From Acidobacteriota bacterium (GTDB taxonomy: Bacteria > Acidobacteriota > Terriglobia > 2-12-FULL-54-10), in contig SHUM01000027.1 of assembly GCA_009691245.1 (NCBI GenBank), forward strand, positions 1 through 42,430: a stretch of DNA of 42,430 nt, in the 5' to 3' direction. The translations under genes and the position numbers were made by a program. Position 1 is the stretch's first letter. Each line of letters begins with the position of its first letter. Positions 14,836-23,483 of this stretch are shown piece after piece. The notes below the pieces were generated by a model. The model made no database searches. It saw only the letters and a program-made list of their open reading frames with translations, and was not told where the DNA came from.

Positions 14836-16683
14836 ATGGAAAGGTTGTTTGCTAGGGATTCCGATGCAAAGGAACTCCAAAGACCATTAATGAACAAGCA
14901 TCTTGAAAAAGCGGAAAAGCTTTTCCAGAAGGGCAAGATCGAGGGCGCGCTCGAAGAGTATTTACTTGCTTGGAAGGACGAGCCAGCCAACGATTCCATC
15001 GTTTACACCGTCGCAGATCTTTACCAGTCGCTGAAGCGCGGCAAGGAAGCGATGGAGTGCTTTAACTTTCTGTTTGAAAAAGCCATGGAGCGCAATGACG
15101 CGCAACGCGCCGTCGAGTTGATGCGCAAGATGCAAGTCACCGGGACGGTTGATGCGCCAAAGGTTCTGCGGCTGGCCCAAGCGATAGAGAAGTTGCGCCC
15201 GGACTTATCCGCCGAGCAGTATCGCCGCTTGATGGATACTGCGGGCGAAAAGGATCCGGAACTCAAGCTGGAATGTCTGCAAGGGTTGCTCAGAATTCAG
15301 CCGAGTTCACAGGAGATCACGCGGCGAGTGGCGGAAGCTGCTTCCAAGCTGGGCCGGCGCGAGGTGGCGCGCACGAGCTTTCAGGAATTGGCGGACCAAA
15401 TGGCTGCGATCAATAAATGGCCGGAAGCCATTGCGGCTCTCGATCAGGTGGTTCGTTATGATCCAGCCGATATGGCCGCGCAGATATCCTTGGTAAAGGC
15501 CTATTTGAAGAACGACGACCCGAAAAGCGTGCTTTCTTTGTGGGAAGGCGAAGAAACTAGTACGGAAAGCATCGAGGTAGCGCGCCTTTTAGCTGAGGCA
15601 TTCAGCAAGAGTGGCCACCCGGACAAAGCGGAAGCGCTTACCTGGCGCCTAGCCGAGAAAGATCCGGAAACAAGTAAAGCCCTATTTGAGATTGCACAGG
15701 GCTATTTTGAACAGGGGGACATGCAGGCATTCCAGGCGTTCGTGCAGCGGTTGGAAAAAAGTCTGGGTGAAGACTATGCCTCCAAGGAAAAACTCTTTCT
15801 GTTCGAAAAACTTGCCAGTCTGCCACACACCAGCGTGCCCATATTCGAATCGATCATCCGCATCATGGATCGGATGAACATGGACGCCACGCTTGCCGCG
15901 GCGCTTAGTAAACTGATCGGCCTCTATTTTGCCGAAGGCAATTTTAATGGCGCGGCCGATAAGCTCGAAACGCTGGTGGCGATTGATCCCTACAACCCGG
16001 AAGCGTCCAGACTTCTGGAGAAATTACGCGGGCAAATTGAAGATAGAAAGTTTCAGGCCCTTTCGATACGCCTTGGTTTTGCCCCTGCGGAGTCTGGATC
16101 GAATCCTTCGTTTCACGTGGATGAACGCACGACTCCAGCCCTTTCTGATTCTCTTGCGGCAGAGTCTGGAATGCAGCCCCCTAGCGACCGGCGGGCACAG
16201 GAAGCATCCCCCAGTTCACTCAAGGATCTGATGCTGCAGGCCGAAATTTTTTTGCAGTACGGGATGTCTGACAAAGCTCGTGAGCGGCTGGAGCGAATCG
16301 CCAGGACATTCCCGGGGGAAGCGGAGCGGAGCGATGAGTTGCGAGCGTTATTTCAAAGGGGTGGAATTCTCAACATTCCAAGTCCAACGGCCGCGCCGCC
16401 AGTGACGACGTCGGCGGACACTCCCGCTGAAACCAGAGATATCCGCGCGGACTTGAAGAAGATATCCGAGATCAGCCGCAATCTATCGCGACAAGGCACC
16501 ATAAAGGCAGTAATTTCAACGGCGGTGAATGACCTCGGAAGATTTCTTCAGGTCAGCCGTTGCGTGGTTGGACTGGCAGCACCCAATCGCCCACCCAGCA
16601 TGGTCATGGAGTATATCTCGCCGGGCATCAAGCATGGTCATGGAGTATATCTCGCCGGGCATCAAGTCCTCCGATGGTGCTAG
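14836..16683 (+). CDS. TPR-repeat protein, N-terminal part of a gene split by a 34-bp duplication
   Basis: This frame encodes an array of TPR-like helical repeats from the NKHLEKAEKLFQKGKIEGAL segment to about residue 420, a linker with a further helical pair (SLKDLMLQAEIFLQYGMSDKARERLERI), and the start of a GAF domain (DLGRFLQVSRCVVGLA). At 16631 the sequence re-enters a second copy of a 34-bp unit, the frame shifts, and translation ends 17 codons later at 16681-16683. With one copy removed, the frame would continue into 16667-17530 to give an 886-residue TPR-GAF-GGDEF-like protein. ATG 14890 (MNKHLEKAEK) may be the true start, since AAGGAA precedes it and the first 18 codons look unconserved. 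The TPR part probably mediates protein contacts in signalling; the product here may be stable but lacks its sensor. Confidence 0.8.
   Translation: MERLFARDSDAKELQRPLMNKHLEKAEKLFQKGKIEGALEEYLLAWKDEPANDSIVYTVADLYQSLKRGKEAMECFNFLFEKAMERNDAQRAVELMRKMQVTGTVDAPKVLRLAQAIEKLRPDLSAEQYRRLMDTAGEKDPELKLECLQGLLRIQPSSQEITRRVAEAASKLGRREVARTSFQELADQMAAINKWPEAIAALDQVVRYDPADMAAQISLVKAYLKNDDPKSVLSLWEGEETSTESIEVARLLAEAFSKSGHPDKAEALTWRLAEKDPETSKALFEIAQGYFEQGDMQAFQAFVQRLEKSLGEDYASKEKLFLFEKLASLPHTSVPIFESIIRIMDRMNMDATLAAALSKLIGLYFAEGNFNGAADKLETLVAIDPYNPEASRLLEKLRGQIEDRKFQALSIRLGFAPAESGSNPSFHVDERTTPALSDSLAAESGMQPPSDRRAQEASPSSLKDLMLQAEIFLQYGMSDKARERLERIARTFPGEAERSDELRALFQRGGILNIPSPTAAPPVTTSADTPAETRDIRADLKKISEISRNLSRQGTIKAVISTAVNDLGRFLQVSRCVVGLAAPNRPPSMVMEYISPGIKHGHGVYLAGHQVLRWC
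16597..16666 (+). repeat. 34-bp exact tandem duplication causing a frameshift
   Basis: Copies at 16597-16630 and 16631-16664 are identical, and two further bases (AG) also match. Both copies encode SMVMEYISPGIK in the same phase of the ancestral frame. Because 34 is not a multiple of 3, the duplication separates the upstream and downstream reading frames. Confidence 0.95.
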
Positions 16684-17530
16684 CTTAGGTCGCCTGGTGA
16701 TGGGCATTCAGCAAACGATCGCGGGAAAGAATTTTCCAATGGTTGCTGAAAACGCATCTGAATCTCCCATGCTGGTGGGACTTCAGGAGGCACTGAAGCT
16801 GCTGGGTGTGGAATCGCTTGTGGCTGTTGCCTTGCGCGATGGCGAACAGGATATCGGCATCCTTGTCGTTCAAGAGTGCGGGAAGCGCAGGACATTTCGC
16901 GGTAACGATCTGGCGGCGCTGGAAGCGATCTCCGAACAGATTGTCATGGCGGTAGCCAATGTTCGTTTGCGCAATTTGATGAAGGCGCTGGCGGTAACCG
17001 ATGAGCGCTCCGGCCTGTTGGCCCGTGATTCGTATCTGACTTGTTTGGCCTCGGAGGCCGAACGAATGCGAACACAGAAGTCGCCGTTGACTGTGGGTCT
17101 ATTGCAATTTGTTGCCGTAGCGCAAGCAAATGGCGGAAAAAAATCCGAGGGCAGCCGAAAAGCGGAAGACCCAACTCTCGATGATTTCATTCAGCGCTTC
17201 TCCTGCAACGTCATGCAGCAACTGCGTCAGAATGATATCGCATTGAAGTACTCCTCGCGAGTGCTCGCGCTGGTGCTTCCCGGCGCCACCACCAAGGACT
17301 CCGCTCCGGTGATGGAGAAGATGCGGCGGCTGGCCATTAACACCGCGTCGGGAACGGGTACGGCGCCGCCGGAGATCATTGCGGGCTTCGCGGAAGCCAT
17401 CCGCGAGGGGACCATGGATAATGTGGACCGGGTTACGGAGTTGATCAATCGCCTGGAGTGGGCTCTTGATGATGCAGTGAAGGAAGGCGGCTCCAATGTG
17501 AAAATCGTGAGTCCGCCGCTAACCCCCTAA
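16634..17530 (+). CDS. GAF plus degenerate GGDEF domain, C-terminal part of the split gene
   Basis: The reading frame that continues the ancestral protein after the duplication. It holds the rest of a GAF domain (VAVALRDGEQDIGILVVQECG, then FRGNDLAALEAISEQIVMAVAN) and a C-terminal region shaped like a GGDEF domain: TDERSGLLARDSYLTCLASE matches the usual D-xLTGL-N-R-x-F opening and IALKYSSRVLALVLPGAT matches the GGDEF strand-loop, with the signature replaced by SSRVL. It therefore should not make cyclic-di-GMP. The first possible start inside the frame is ATG 16634 in the second repeat copy, without a ribosome site, so on its own it is probably poorly made. The frame is open further back to 16529, but that part is out-of-frame with the ancestral protein. 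Confidence 0.7.
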   Translation: MVMEYISPGIKSSDGASLGRLVMGIQQTIAGKNFPMVAENASESPMLVGLQEALKLLGVESLVAVALRDGEQDIGILVVQECGKRRTFRGNDLAALEAISEQIVMAVANVRLRNLMKALAVTDERSGLLARDSYLTCLASEAERMRTQKSPLTVGLLQFVAVAQANGGKKSEGSRKAEDPTLDDFIQRFSCNVMQQLRQNDIALKYSSRVLALVLPGATTKDSAPVMEKMRRLAINTASGTGTAPPEIIAGFAEAIREGTMDNVDRVTELINRLEWALDDAVKEGGSNVKIVSPPLTP

Positions 17531-17594
17531 CCCAGGCGAATACTGAAATCAGCTAAGGATCTGTGAAATTAAAGGCAGCAGAACGGACAAGGGT

Positions 17595-18134
17595 ATGAAG
17601 CAACGAGAACTGCAGGGCGAATTGAGCGCCGCCGGATTGCGGCTGGCCGTGCTGGTTGGCCGCTTCAATTCATTTGTAACGGAACGGCTCCTGAGTGGCG
17701 CATTGGATGCGTTGACGCGTGCTGGCGCTAGCGACGTGGACGTCGTTCGCGTGCCGGGTGCAATGGAAATCCCCGTGGCCGCGCGCCATCTGGCGGAAAC
17801 GGGAAATTATGACGCCATCGTTTGTCTGGGCGCGGTGATTCGGGGAGACACTCCGCACTTCGATTATGTTTGCGCGGAGTCGGCGCGCGGGGTCACGCAG
17901 GTGATGCTGGAGACCGGCATTCCGCTGGCCTACGGCATCCTCACCGTGGACAGCTTGGAGCAGGCTGTGGACCGGGCCGGGTTGAAGTCCGGGAACAAAG
18001 GCTTTGACGCGGCTATGACCGCCATTGAAATGGGCAATCTGGTGAAGAAGATTTATGGCAGTACAGAGCAGGAAATTGAAAAGCCAACAGCCCCGGCAGT
18101 AAGGACTCGCGCGAAAGGCCGGACGCGCAAGTAG
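17595..18134 (+). CDS. ribH: 6,7-dimethyl-8-ribityllumazine synthase
   Basis: A 179-residue lumazine synthase, which joins 5-amino-6-ribitylaminouracil with 3,4-dihydroxy-2-butanone 4-phosphate in the penultimate step of riboflavin synthesis. Family motifs are clear: [13 protein letters not shown] (substrate-binding Phe/Asn near residue 24), [32 protein letters not shown] (with the catalytic His in PHFDYV), and [29 protein letters not shown] forms the end. A basic tail of about 20 residues is not conserved. ATG 17595 follows AAGGG. nusB starts 68 bp later on the same strand, the familiar ribH-nusB pairing, and the two are likely co-transcribed. Confidence 0.96.
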   Translation: MKQRELQGELSAAGLRLAVLVGRFNSFVTERLLSGALDALTRAGASDVDVVRVPGAMEIPVAARHLAETGNYDAIVCLGAVIRGDTPHFDYVCAESARGVTQVMLETGIPLAYGILTVDSLEQAVDRAGLKSGNKGFDAAMTAIEMGNLVKKIYGSTEQEIEKPTAPAVRTRAKGRTRK

Positions 18135-18202
18135 ACACCCGAGAGAATTGATCGAAACTTTTTTCGCCCACCACGGTCGGTCCGTCGAATTGCCAAACTT
18201 AA

Positions 18203-18667
18203 ATGCCTTCTAGAAGAAAAGCTCGAGAGTGTGCCCTGCAGCTATTATTTCAGTGGGATCTCGCTCGCGATCTGCCTGAGCGAATCCAGGAAATCTATTG
18301 GACCAACACGAGGCGGTCCGATGATGTGGCGCTGCAGGCAATTTCAAATCGCCTGTTTTACGGTGCCGTCGAGAGTATCAAGGAACTGGATGAGGCGATT
18401 CGCACGCATGCCGAGAACTGGCGACTGGAACGCATGCCCGCCGTAGATCGGAATCTGCTTCGGCTGGCGATTTACGAGTTGACCGTGGGAATGGAAAATG
18501 AGCGGACGCCACCGGCGGTAGTCATTAATGAGGCGTTGGAGATCGCCCGCCGCTACAGCGGCGAGGCATCGATCCCCTTCATCAACGGCGTACTAGACGG
18601 TATGCGCAAGAGTCTGGGATCTGCCGAGGCCAAGCAACCCTTGGGAGCCGCTGAGGAGCAATCCTAA
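18203..18667 (+). CDS. nusB: Transcription antitermination factor NusB
   Basis: A 154-residue all-helical NusB. With NusE (S10) it binds boxA RNA and supports rRNA antitermination. It shows the N-terminal SRRKARECALQLLFQWDLA block with basic RNA-binding residues, the central AENWRLERMPAVDRNLLRLAIYEL block, and PPAVVINEALEIARRYSGEASIPFINGVLDG, all hallmark NusB sequences. It follows ribH and ends by overlapping the convergent HAD gene by 4 bp (18664-18667). The non-conserved tail after the last helix is 20 residues. Confidence 0.96.
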   Translation: MPSRRKARECALQLLFQWDLARDLPERIQEIYWTNTRRSDDVALQAISNRLFYGAVESIKELDEAIRTHAENWRLERMPAVDRNLLRLAIYELTVGMENERTPPAVVINEALEIARRYSGEASIPFINGVLDGMRKSLGSAEAKQPLGAAEEQS

Positions 18668-19374
18668 GCAGGCTGGTCCTGTTTTTTTGCTAGGGCAAGC
18701 AGAGCAGGCAGGTCGTGGATGCTCTCGGCATGGAGCAGTCGCGGATGCGGATTGAGTGTTTGATGCTCCAATTCCCAGGTGTGCGGGTGGGGAACAAAGA
18801 TGGCCCAGAGCCCCGCCGCCATGGCCGGAATCACATCTGACCGCGGACTATTGCCAATCATCACCGTGTCGTCGGCAGTAAGATCATGCGCGCGGATCAG
18901 GTCATGATAGGCTGCCGTATTCTTTTCTCCGGTAATGACCACGCGATCAAAGTAACGGTGCAATCCGGAGCGACGGACCTTCCCGGACTGTTCTTCAAAA
19001 TCCCCTTTGGAAAATACCAGAAGGCGATACTGTTCATGCAACGACTCCAGTATTTCAACGACACCGGGCCTTAGGTCCATCGGGTGTTGGATCAGCTTCA
19101 CGCCAATCCCCTCGATGCGCCGCAGATACACCGCCGCATCCTTACCCTTATATAGCCGACAGCAAGTCTCCTTCAGCGCATAGACGAAGTTGCGCGTGCC
19201 ATAACCGCCCGTCGGAATACACTCCAGCTCGACGGCGGTGAGTAGCGCGCGCACCCGCAACACATCTGGAGCGAATGGCGACACCAGCACGAGGAACTCC
19301 TCAATGGCCTGCTGAAAATAGATATTGTTTTCCCAAAGCGTGTCGTCGGCGTCGAAGATAAGGCAGCGGGGCAT
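18664..19374 (-). CDS. HAD-superfamily hydrolase (phosphatase-like)
   Basis: A 236-residue HAD-fold protein. Motif I FDADDTLWENN supplies nucleophile D8 and acid/base D10. Motif II is the serine of LLVFSKGDFEEQ, motif III the lysine in the EKNTAAYHD region, and motif IV GNSPRSDVIPAMAAG with the metal-binding Asp. A helical cap at about 20-90 suggests a C1-type small-molecule phosphatase similar to the YjjG/Gph group. It is convergent with nusB, whose stop it overlaps, and begins just after a palindromic repeat. The substrate is unknown. Confidence 0.85.
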   Translation of the reverse strand: MPRCLIFDADDTLWENNIYFQQAIEEFLVLVSPFAPDVLRVRALLTAVELECIPTGGYGTRNFVYALKETCCRLYKGKDAAVYLRRIEGIGVKLIQHPMDLRPGVVEILESLHEQYRLLVFSKGDFEEQSGKVRRSGLHRYFDRVVITGEKNTAAYHDLIRAHDLTADDTVMIGNSPRSDVIPAMAAGLWAIFVPHPHTWELEHQTLNPHPRLLHAESIHDLPALLALAKKQDQPA

Positions 19375-19433
19375 ATCTTTTCAAGACTAACGTAATTAAA
19401 AAGACTGGGGCAGGGAATTCGCCAGGTATTGTT

Positions 19434-19513
19434 GCCGCGACCGACGAGGGAGTAGTTGCATTTCACGACTATTGTCGACCGTTAAACGTGTCCGCTCCCT
19501 CTCGGTCGCGGCT
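19434..19513. repeat. REP-like inverted repeat, imperfect arms
   Basis: GCCGCGACCGACGAGGGAG (19434-19452) pairs with CTCCCTCTCGGTCGCGGCTC (about 19494-19513) with one bulged base. The core CCGACC/GAGGGAG resembles the element at 6842-6931. It sits between the divergently placed HAD start and the end of the next minus-strand gene. Confidence 0.75.
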
Positions 19514-19523
19514 CTGTTTATCG

Positions 19524-20693
19524 CTAGAGTACCGCCAGTCCAGCGGAGATGAGATTTCCATCCAGATCAAACTGAGCACGAAAAGTGAAGGGCGAATCAC
19601 GCCGATTCGCGGGGCGAATGAATTGCAGATCGCGATACTCCACAACTTGCTTACCATCCCGCTCCTGGGATGTAACCCACGGAAACCGGGCAAACCAAAG
19701 GTAGGTTTGCAGCGCCGGAAGCGCGTGTAGCTTTTGCTCGTTGGGAATGGGATAGGTGTTAGCGAAATGTTCCGCCGAAGCATTGCCGCGATCAGTCAAG
19801 TCGATGGCGAAGCGCGTAACGCCTGTGTCGGTTTGCACCAGGCCGCTCCATTTCAGCAACGACGGAGGAGCGGGCAGCGCCGCGATGCGCAGGGCCGTCA
19901 ATTGATTGCGAGCCACCAACTGTGCGACTCGGTCGAGCGCAACCTTATGTGCGAATCCGCAGGCCGCCAGATATAGAATCATCAAACCCAACCCTGCCTG
20001 ACAGTATCGCGACTGAGGCCACGCTTTTGCCCGCGTGAAGCGCGGCAGAGCGAAGGCGGTGGCGAAGATGGCAATGCTGACGGCGATGGCGCCGAGCGAT
20101 AAGGGAACTCCTACTGCATTCACCAGAAACCACGCGGCGATGGCGCCACAGCTGAGTGCCAGCCACATCATCCAGGCTCGCTGCCAGCTTCGACGGTAAC
20201 CTGTCCGGCGCGCGCCGTGCTCAGGCTGCGACCAGGCCGACGCTACCAATTGCGGGATCAGAACGATGGCGCCCAGTGTGAGATCAATAATAAAAACCAT
20301 GTCGAAGGTATAGCGCGCCATGCTCACCGGCTGGAGGATCATGGTGCCATATGCGGTGATCAAATCGAATAGGATGTGCAGTGCTAAACCGGTCCCGTAG
20401 GCTAATGCCAGAAGTTTCCAACGTGATTTCGCGTCTGATACCGGAGAAGTGAGACGGACGGTGGCCAGTGCCAGAAGCAGAGCGAACGCAGGCAGCGCGA
20501 TAATTGAATGGGTGATGCCGCGGTGAAACTCCAGTTGAAAAAGTTCATCCGCGGTCAGCCAGCCGCCGATCATGTCAAGATCAGGAGCCACGGAACCGAT
20601 GATTACGGATCGGCGTACCAGCCGGTTATCTGGCTGGTCGCAGAAGGCTTTTCCAAGCAGCGCTCCGGCCACGCCGTGTGTAATGGTATCCAC
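19524..20693 (-). CDS. YdjM/YfhO-type inner-membrane metal-dependent hydrolase
   Basis: A 389-residue protein beginning MDTITHGVAGALLGKAF, the characteristic start of the YdjM (DUF457, LexA-binding membrane-bound metal-dependent hydrolase) family. APDLDM at about residue 37 and FHRGITHSI at about 57-65 give the His/Asp metal motif. About six membrane helices follow (near 65-82, 94-112, 130-150, 172-190, 195-215, 230-248). The C-terminal 140 residues are soluble and beta-rich (WSGLVQTDTGVTRFAIDL, YLWFARFPWV), typical of the longer versions. Function in the family is unproven and is often guessed as phospholipid or membrane hydrolysis. Monocistronic. Confidence 0.82.
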   Translation of the reverse strand: MDTITHGVAGALLGKAFCDQPDNRLVRRSVIIGSVAPDLDMIGGWLTADELFQLEFHRGITHSIIALPAFALLLALATVRLTSPVSDAKSRWKLLALAYGTGLALHILFDLITAYGTMILQPVSMARYTFDMVFIIDLTLGAIVLIPQLVASAWSQPEHGARRTGYRRSWQRAWMMWLALSCGAIAAWFLVNAVGVPLSLGAIAVSIAIFATAFALPRFTRAKAWPQSRYCQAGLGLMILYLAACGFAHKVALDRVAQLVARNQLTALRIAALPAPPSLLKWSGLVQTDTGVTRFAIDLTDRGNASAEHFANTYPIPNEQKLHALPALQTYLWFARFPWVTSQERDGKQVVEYRDLQFIRPANRRDSPFTFRAQFDLDGNLISAGLAVL

Positions 20694-20772
20694 AGAAAAT
20701 TATAAGGTCAAATGGGAATGGATGCGAACAGCCCGCTCCGCCTGGAAGCGGGCCTGCTCAAGAAAGCGTGAT

Positions 20773-21036
20773 TTACCGGAAGCGGTAAGTGATGCGGCCA
20801 CGGGTCAGATCGTAGGGCGAAAGCTCCAGCGTAACGCGGTCGCCAGGAAGGATGCGGATGCGATTCTTGCGCAGCCGTCCAGACAGATGCGCCCGCACGA
20901 GCTGCTTTTGCTGCTCCAGCTCTACGTCGAACACCCCGCCGGGAAACTTTTCCACTACGGTGCCGCCGACTTCTATGCCTTCCTCTTTCAAATCCTCTGT
21001 CGGCTTCTTATCTTTCTTATATTTTCCTTTGGCCAT
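20773..21036 (-). CDS. infA: Translation initiation factor IF-1
   Basis: An 87-residue OB-fold protein that occupies the ribosomal A site during initiation. The S1-like core is clear: [19 protein letters not shown], then [41 protein letters not shown]. It is about 15 residues longer than the usual 72, owing to a lysine- and glutamate-rich leader ([18 protein letters not shown]). It is not next to ribosomal protein genes, and lies 79 bp upstream of the YdjM-like gene on the same strand. The extended leader resembles second-copy IF-1 proteins, so this could be a paralogue of a main infA elsewhere. Confidence 0.93.
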   Translation of the reverse strand: MAKGKYKKDKKPTEDLKEEGIEVGGTVVEKFPGGVFDVELEQQKQLVRAHLSGRLRKNRIRILPGDRVTLELSPYDLTRGRITYRFR

Positions 21037-21267
21037 AGACTCCCTGATCCCAATCCAATCGCACAGCGCTTAGTTTGTCGCCCGCAGCCACTTCTACTCT
21101 CAACCGCCAAGCGCCCTCAAACGATAAGACACTGGTGGATGCGGAAAGCGCTGTCCGACGCAAGCCCTATCCTATCACTGTGTCTGCATGGAGTCGAGAT
21201 ACGCGGAGCATTCTTCCGCGCCTCCAGTTGCGTGCAGGAAAAATAATCTTGCCCGAAACTTGACGCG

Positions 21268-21936
21268 ATGGCACTAATTTCAGCAGAATCAGTTGATATG
21301 GCTCGCATTGAACGACAGGTTAATCCCACCGCGGAACAGATAAAGGCTGCGCAGTCGCAGCATCGCATGGTATTCGATGCGCCGCAGATACCGCCATTTG
21401 ACCAGGGCAATCTCTCGTTTCTGATGGATCATCTGGAGAAGATGGCCAGTTTGGAGAATCGGCGTTTGAAGGCCAAGGCAGCCGGCGAAACCGAGCGCGT
21501 TGCCGACCTCGCTGCCAGTCAGAAGAAGCTGGCGACAAGCGATGGTGCAGGGCAATTGAAGAAGTTTGAAGTCACGCGCTGGAGCCGCATCGTTGCAGGA
21601 GCGCTGACGCAGGGCGTGGTGCTGAGTCTGGTCATGTCACTGCTGATGCTGGCCTTCACGCAACGCTGGACCTGGTCGCCGCTTTCATTTGTGGTGATGC
21701 CGATCATGTGGATCATCCTGATGTGGAATCTGGCGCCGCCCGTCTTCGGAGGGGCGCCATCGCCCAAACGCGCCCGCAAGCTGGCCAAGGCGCTCGGCAA
21801 GCGCATGCAGACGGCTGGCGTATATTCGCTCGTCGCGCGACCTTGGATGACGGCGCTGGTTTTATGGCGGATACCGAAGCAGATGCTGGCAGTCTATCGG
21901 GCAAACAAATCCGCAGGCAAAGCAGCCAGAAAATAG
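21268..21936 (+). CDS. Hypothetical membrane protein
   Basis: A 222-residue protein I do not recognise. The first about 95 residues are hydrophilic, charged and helical (LDHLEKMASLENRRLKAKAA type), possibly a coiled coil. Two membrane segments follow, near 105-127 (VAGALTQGVVLSLVMSLLML) and 133-152 (SFVVMPIMWIILMW). The end is strongly basic (KRARKLAKALGKRM) with a further amphipathic stretch and a Lys-rich tail. The start could be ATG 21268 or ATG 21298 (MARIERQ). It stands alone between the divergent infA and pilT. No catalytic motif is visible. Confidence 0.6.
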   Translation: MALISAESVDMARIERQVNPTAEQIKAAQSQHRMVFDAPQIPPFDQGNLSFLMDHLEKMASLENRRLKAKAAGETERVADLAASQKKLATSDGAGQLKKFEVTRWSRIVAGALTQGVVLSLVMSLLMLAFTQRWTWSPLSFVVMPIMWIILMWNLAPPVFGGAPSPKRARKLAKALGKRMQTAGVYSLVARPWMTALVLWRIPKQMLAVYRANKSAGKAARK

Positions 21937-22124
21937 TTTTGCGGTATATCTAGCGAAACTTTCCACCTACGAACACTTCATAATGTCACGAATTGGGCAT
22001 TACTCCATTAGAGAAGTGGACATGGAAACTCCCAATCAATTGAGCTAAACTTACGGTCTAAGGTGCTTATAGGCGAGTGTAGGCCTGTGGCAACCGCTGG
22101 AACATTGAATTGGAGGAACCCTTT

Positions 22125-23390
22125 TTGGCCACACCGCCGCCCCCCGCACCGAGGCCCGCACCGCCAGCCGCGCCGGCTGCGGGACCAATGATCCTGCCGA
22201 CTCATATGATCATGGGTCAAATGCTGCGTGTCTCGCCGCGCATCAGTGACTTGATTTTCTCACCCGGCCGGCCGCCCCAAGTGGAGTTGGACAACAAGCT
22301 CACCGCGGTCAAGATCGATGGTCTTCCTTTTCTGCGGCCTGAGGACACCGTGCGTATCGCCACGGACTTGATCGGCACCAACAAGTCTGCCTTTGAGAAG
22401 TTACGCACCGAGGGATCGTGCGACATCTCCTACAGCCTGGCCAAGTCGGCTCGCTTTCGCGTAAACATTTTTACGCAGCGCGGCTCGTGCGCCATTGTCA
22501 TGCGCGTGATTCCCTCGGAGGTCCCCAACTTCGAGACGTTTAATCTTCCACCCACGCTACGCAACATTTGTAATTTGAAAAATGGCATTGTGCTGGTTAC
22601 CGGACCCACCGGATCGGGAAAGTCCTCCACGCTTGCGGCAATTATCGATAAGATAAACAACGAGCAAGCCATCCACATTGTCACCATCGAGGATCCCATC
22701 GAGTTTCTCCACTCGCACAAGCTATCCACCATCCACCAGCGTGAGCTGCACTCGGATACGCCCAGTTTCGCTCTGGCCATGCGCGCCGCCCTGCGTCAGG
22801 CGCCCAAGATCATCATGGTGGGCGAGATGCGTGACCGCGAGACCGTGGAAATCGCGCTGGAGGCCTCCGAGACAGGCCACCTGGTTTTCTCGACGCTGCA
22901 CACCACCGATGCCTCCAAGACGATCGAGCGCATCATCGGCGTGTTTCCGCTGACTGATCAGCATGTTATCCGCACACGTTTCTCGAAGATGTTTCGCTAC
23001 ATCGTCTCGCAGCGCCTGATGCCCAGGAAAGGCGGGGGACGCGTAGCTGCAATGGAAGTTCTGATCTCCACCATGCGCACTCGTGAATACGTGGAAAAAG
23101 GCGAGCAGGAAGGCAAGACGCTGGTGGACGCCATGGAAGATGGCACACTGGAAGGCATGCAGCACTATGACATGGTCATCGAACAGCAGATTCGCGATGG
23201 CATTATTGATATGGAGACGGGCCTGTCCTATGCCACCAACGCCGGAAATATGCGCCTGAATCTTTCCGACTTGCTCGATGATACCCAACGCGATCTAGCC
23301 AAAGCCGAGGCGGACGCCGAAGCGAGACTAAAGTCAGGCAAATCCGGCAAACAGGGTCGCGAAACTGAGTTGGAGATTGAGCGGCTCTAG
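22125..23390 (+). CDS. pilT: Type IV pilus retraction ATPase PilT
   Basis: A 421-residue secretion-type ATPase of the PilT/PilU group, which powers pilus retraction and twitching motility at the inner membrane. After a proline/alanine-rich leader (residues 2-22) comes the N-terminal PAS-like domain (LRVSPRISDLIFSPGRPPQ). The core has Walker A GPTGSGKSS at 160-168, the Asp box TIEDPIEFLHSH, Walker B IIMVGEMRDRETVEIALEA and the His box TGHLVFSTLHTTDA. The start is a TTG at 22125 with GGAGG at 22112-22116; the in-frame TTG at 22110 lies before that site. The C-terminal tail is charged. No other pilus genes are in the window. PilU or another paralogue remains possible. Confidence 0.9.
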   Translation: MATPPPPAPRPAPPAAPAAGPMILPTHMIMGQMLRVSPRISDLIFSPGRPPQVELDNKLTAVKIDGLPFLRPEDTVRIATDLIGTNKSAFEKLRTEGSCDISYSLAKSARFRVNIFTQRGSCAIVMRVIPSEVPNFETFNLPPTLRNICNLKNGIVLVTGPTGSGKSSTLAAIIDKINNEQAIHIVTIEDPIEFLHSHKLSTIHQRELHSDTPSFALAMRAALRQAPKIIMVGEMRDRETVEIALEASETGHLVFSTLHTTDASKTIERIIGVFPLTDQHVIRTRFSKMFRYIVSQRLMPRKGGGRVAAMEVLISTMRTREYVEKGEQEGKTLVDAMEDGTLEGMQHYDMVIEQQIRDGIIDMETGLSYATNAGNMRLNLSDLLDDTQRDLAKAEADAEARLKSGKSGKQGRETELEIERL

Positions 23391-23483
23391 GGTGGCCAGA
23401 TTACACCGTGTCCGGTTTCGGACAACTATCCGTCCATTAAATACATCCGATCTGTAGACGCAGCGTTCGTTGCAGGAGGCAGT

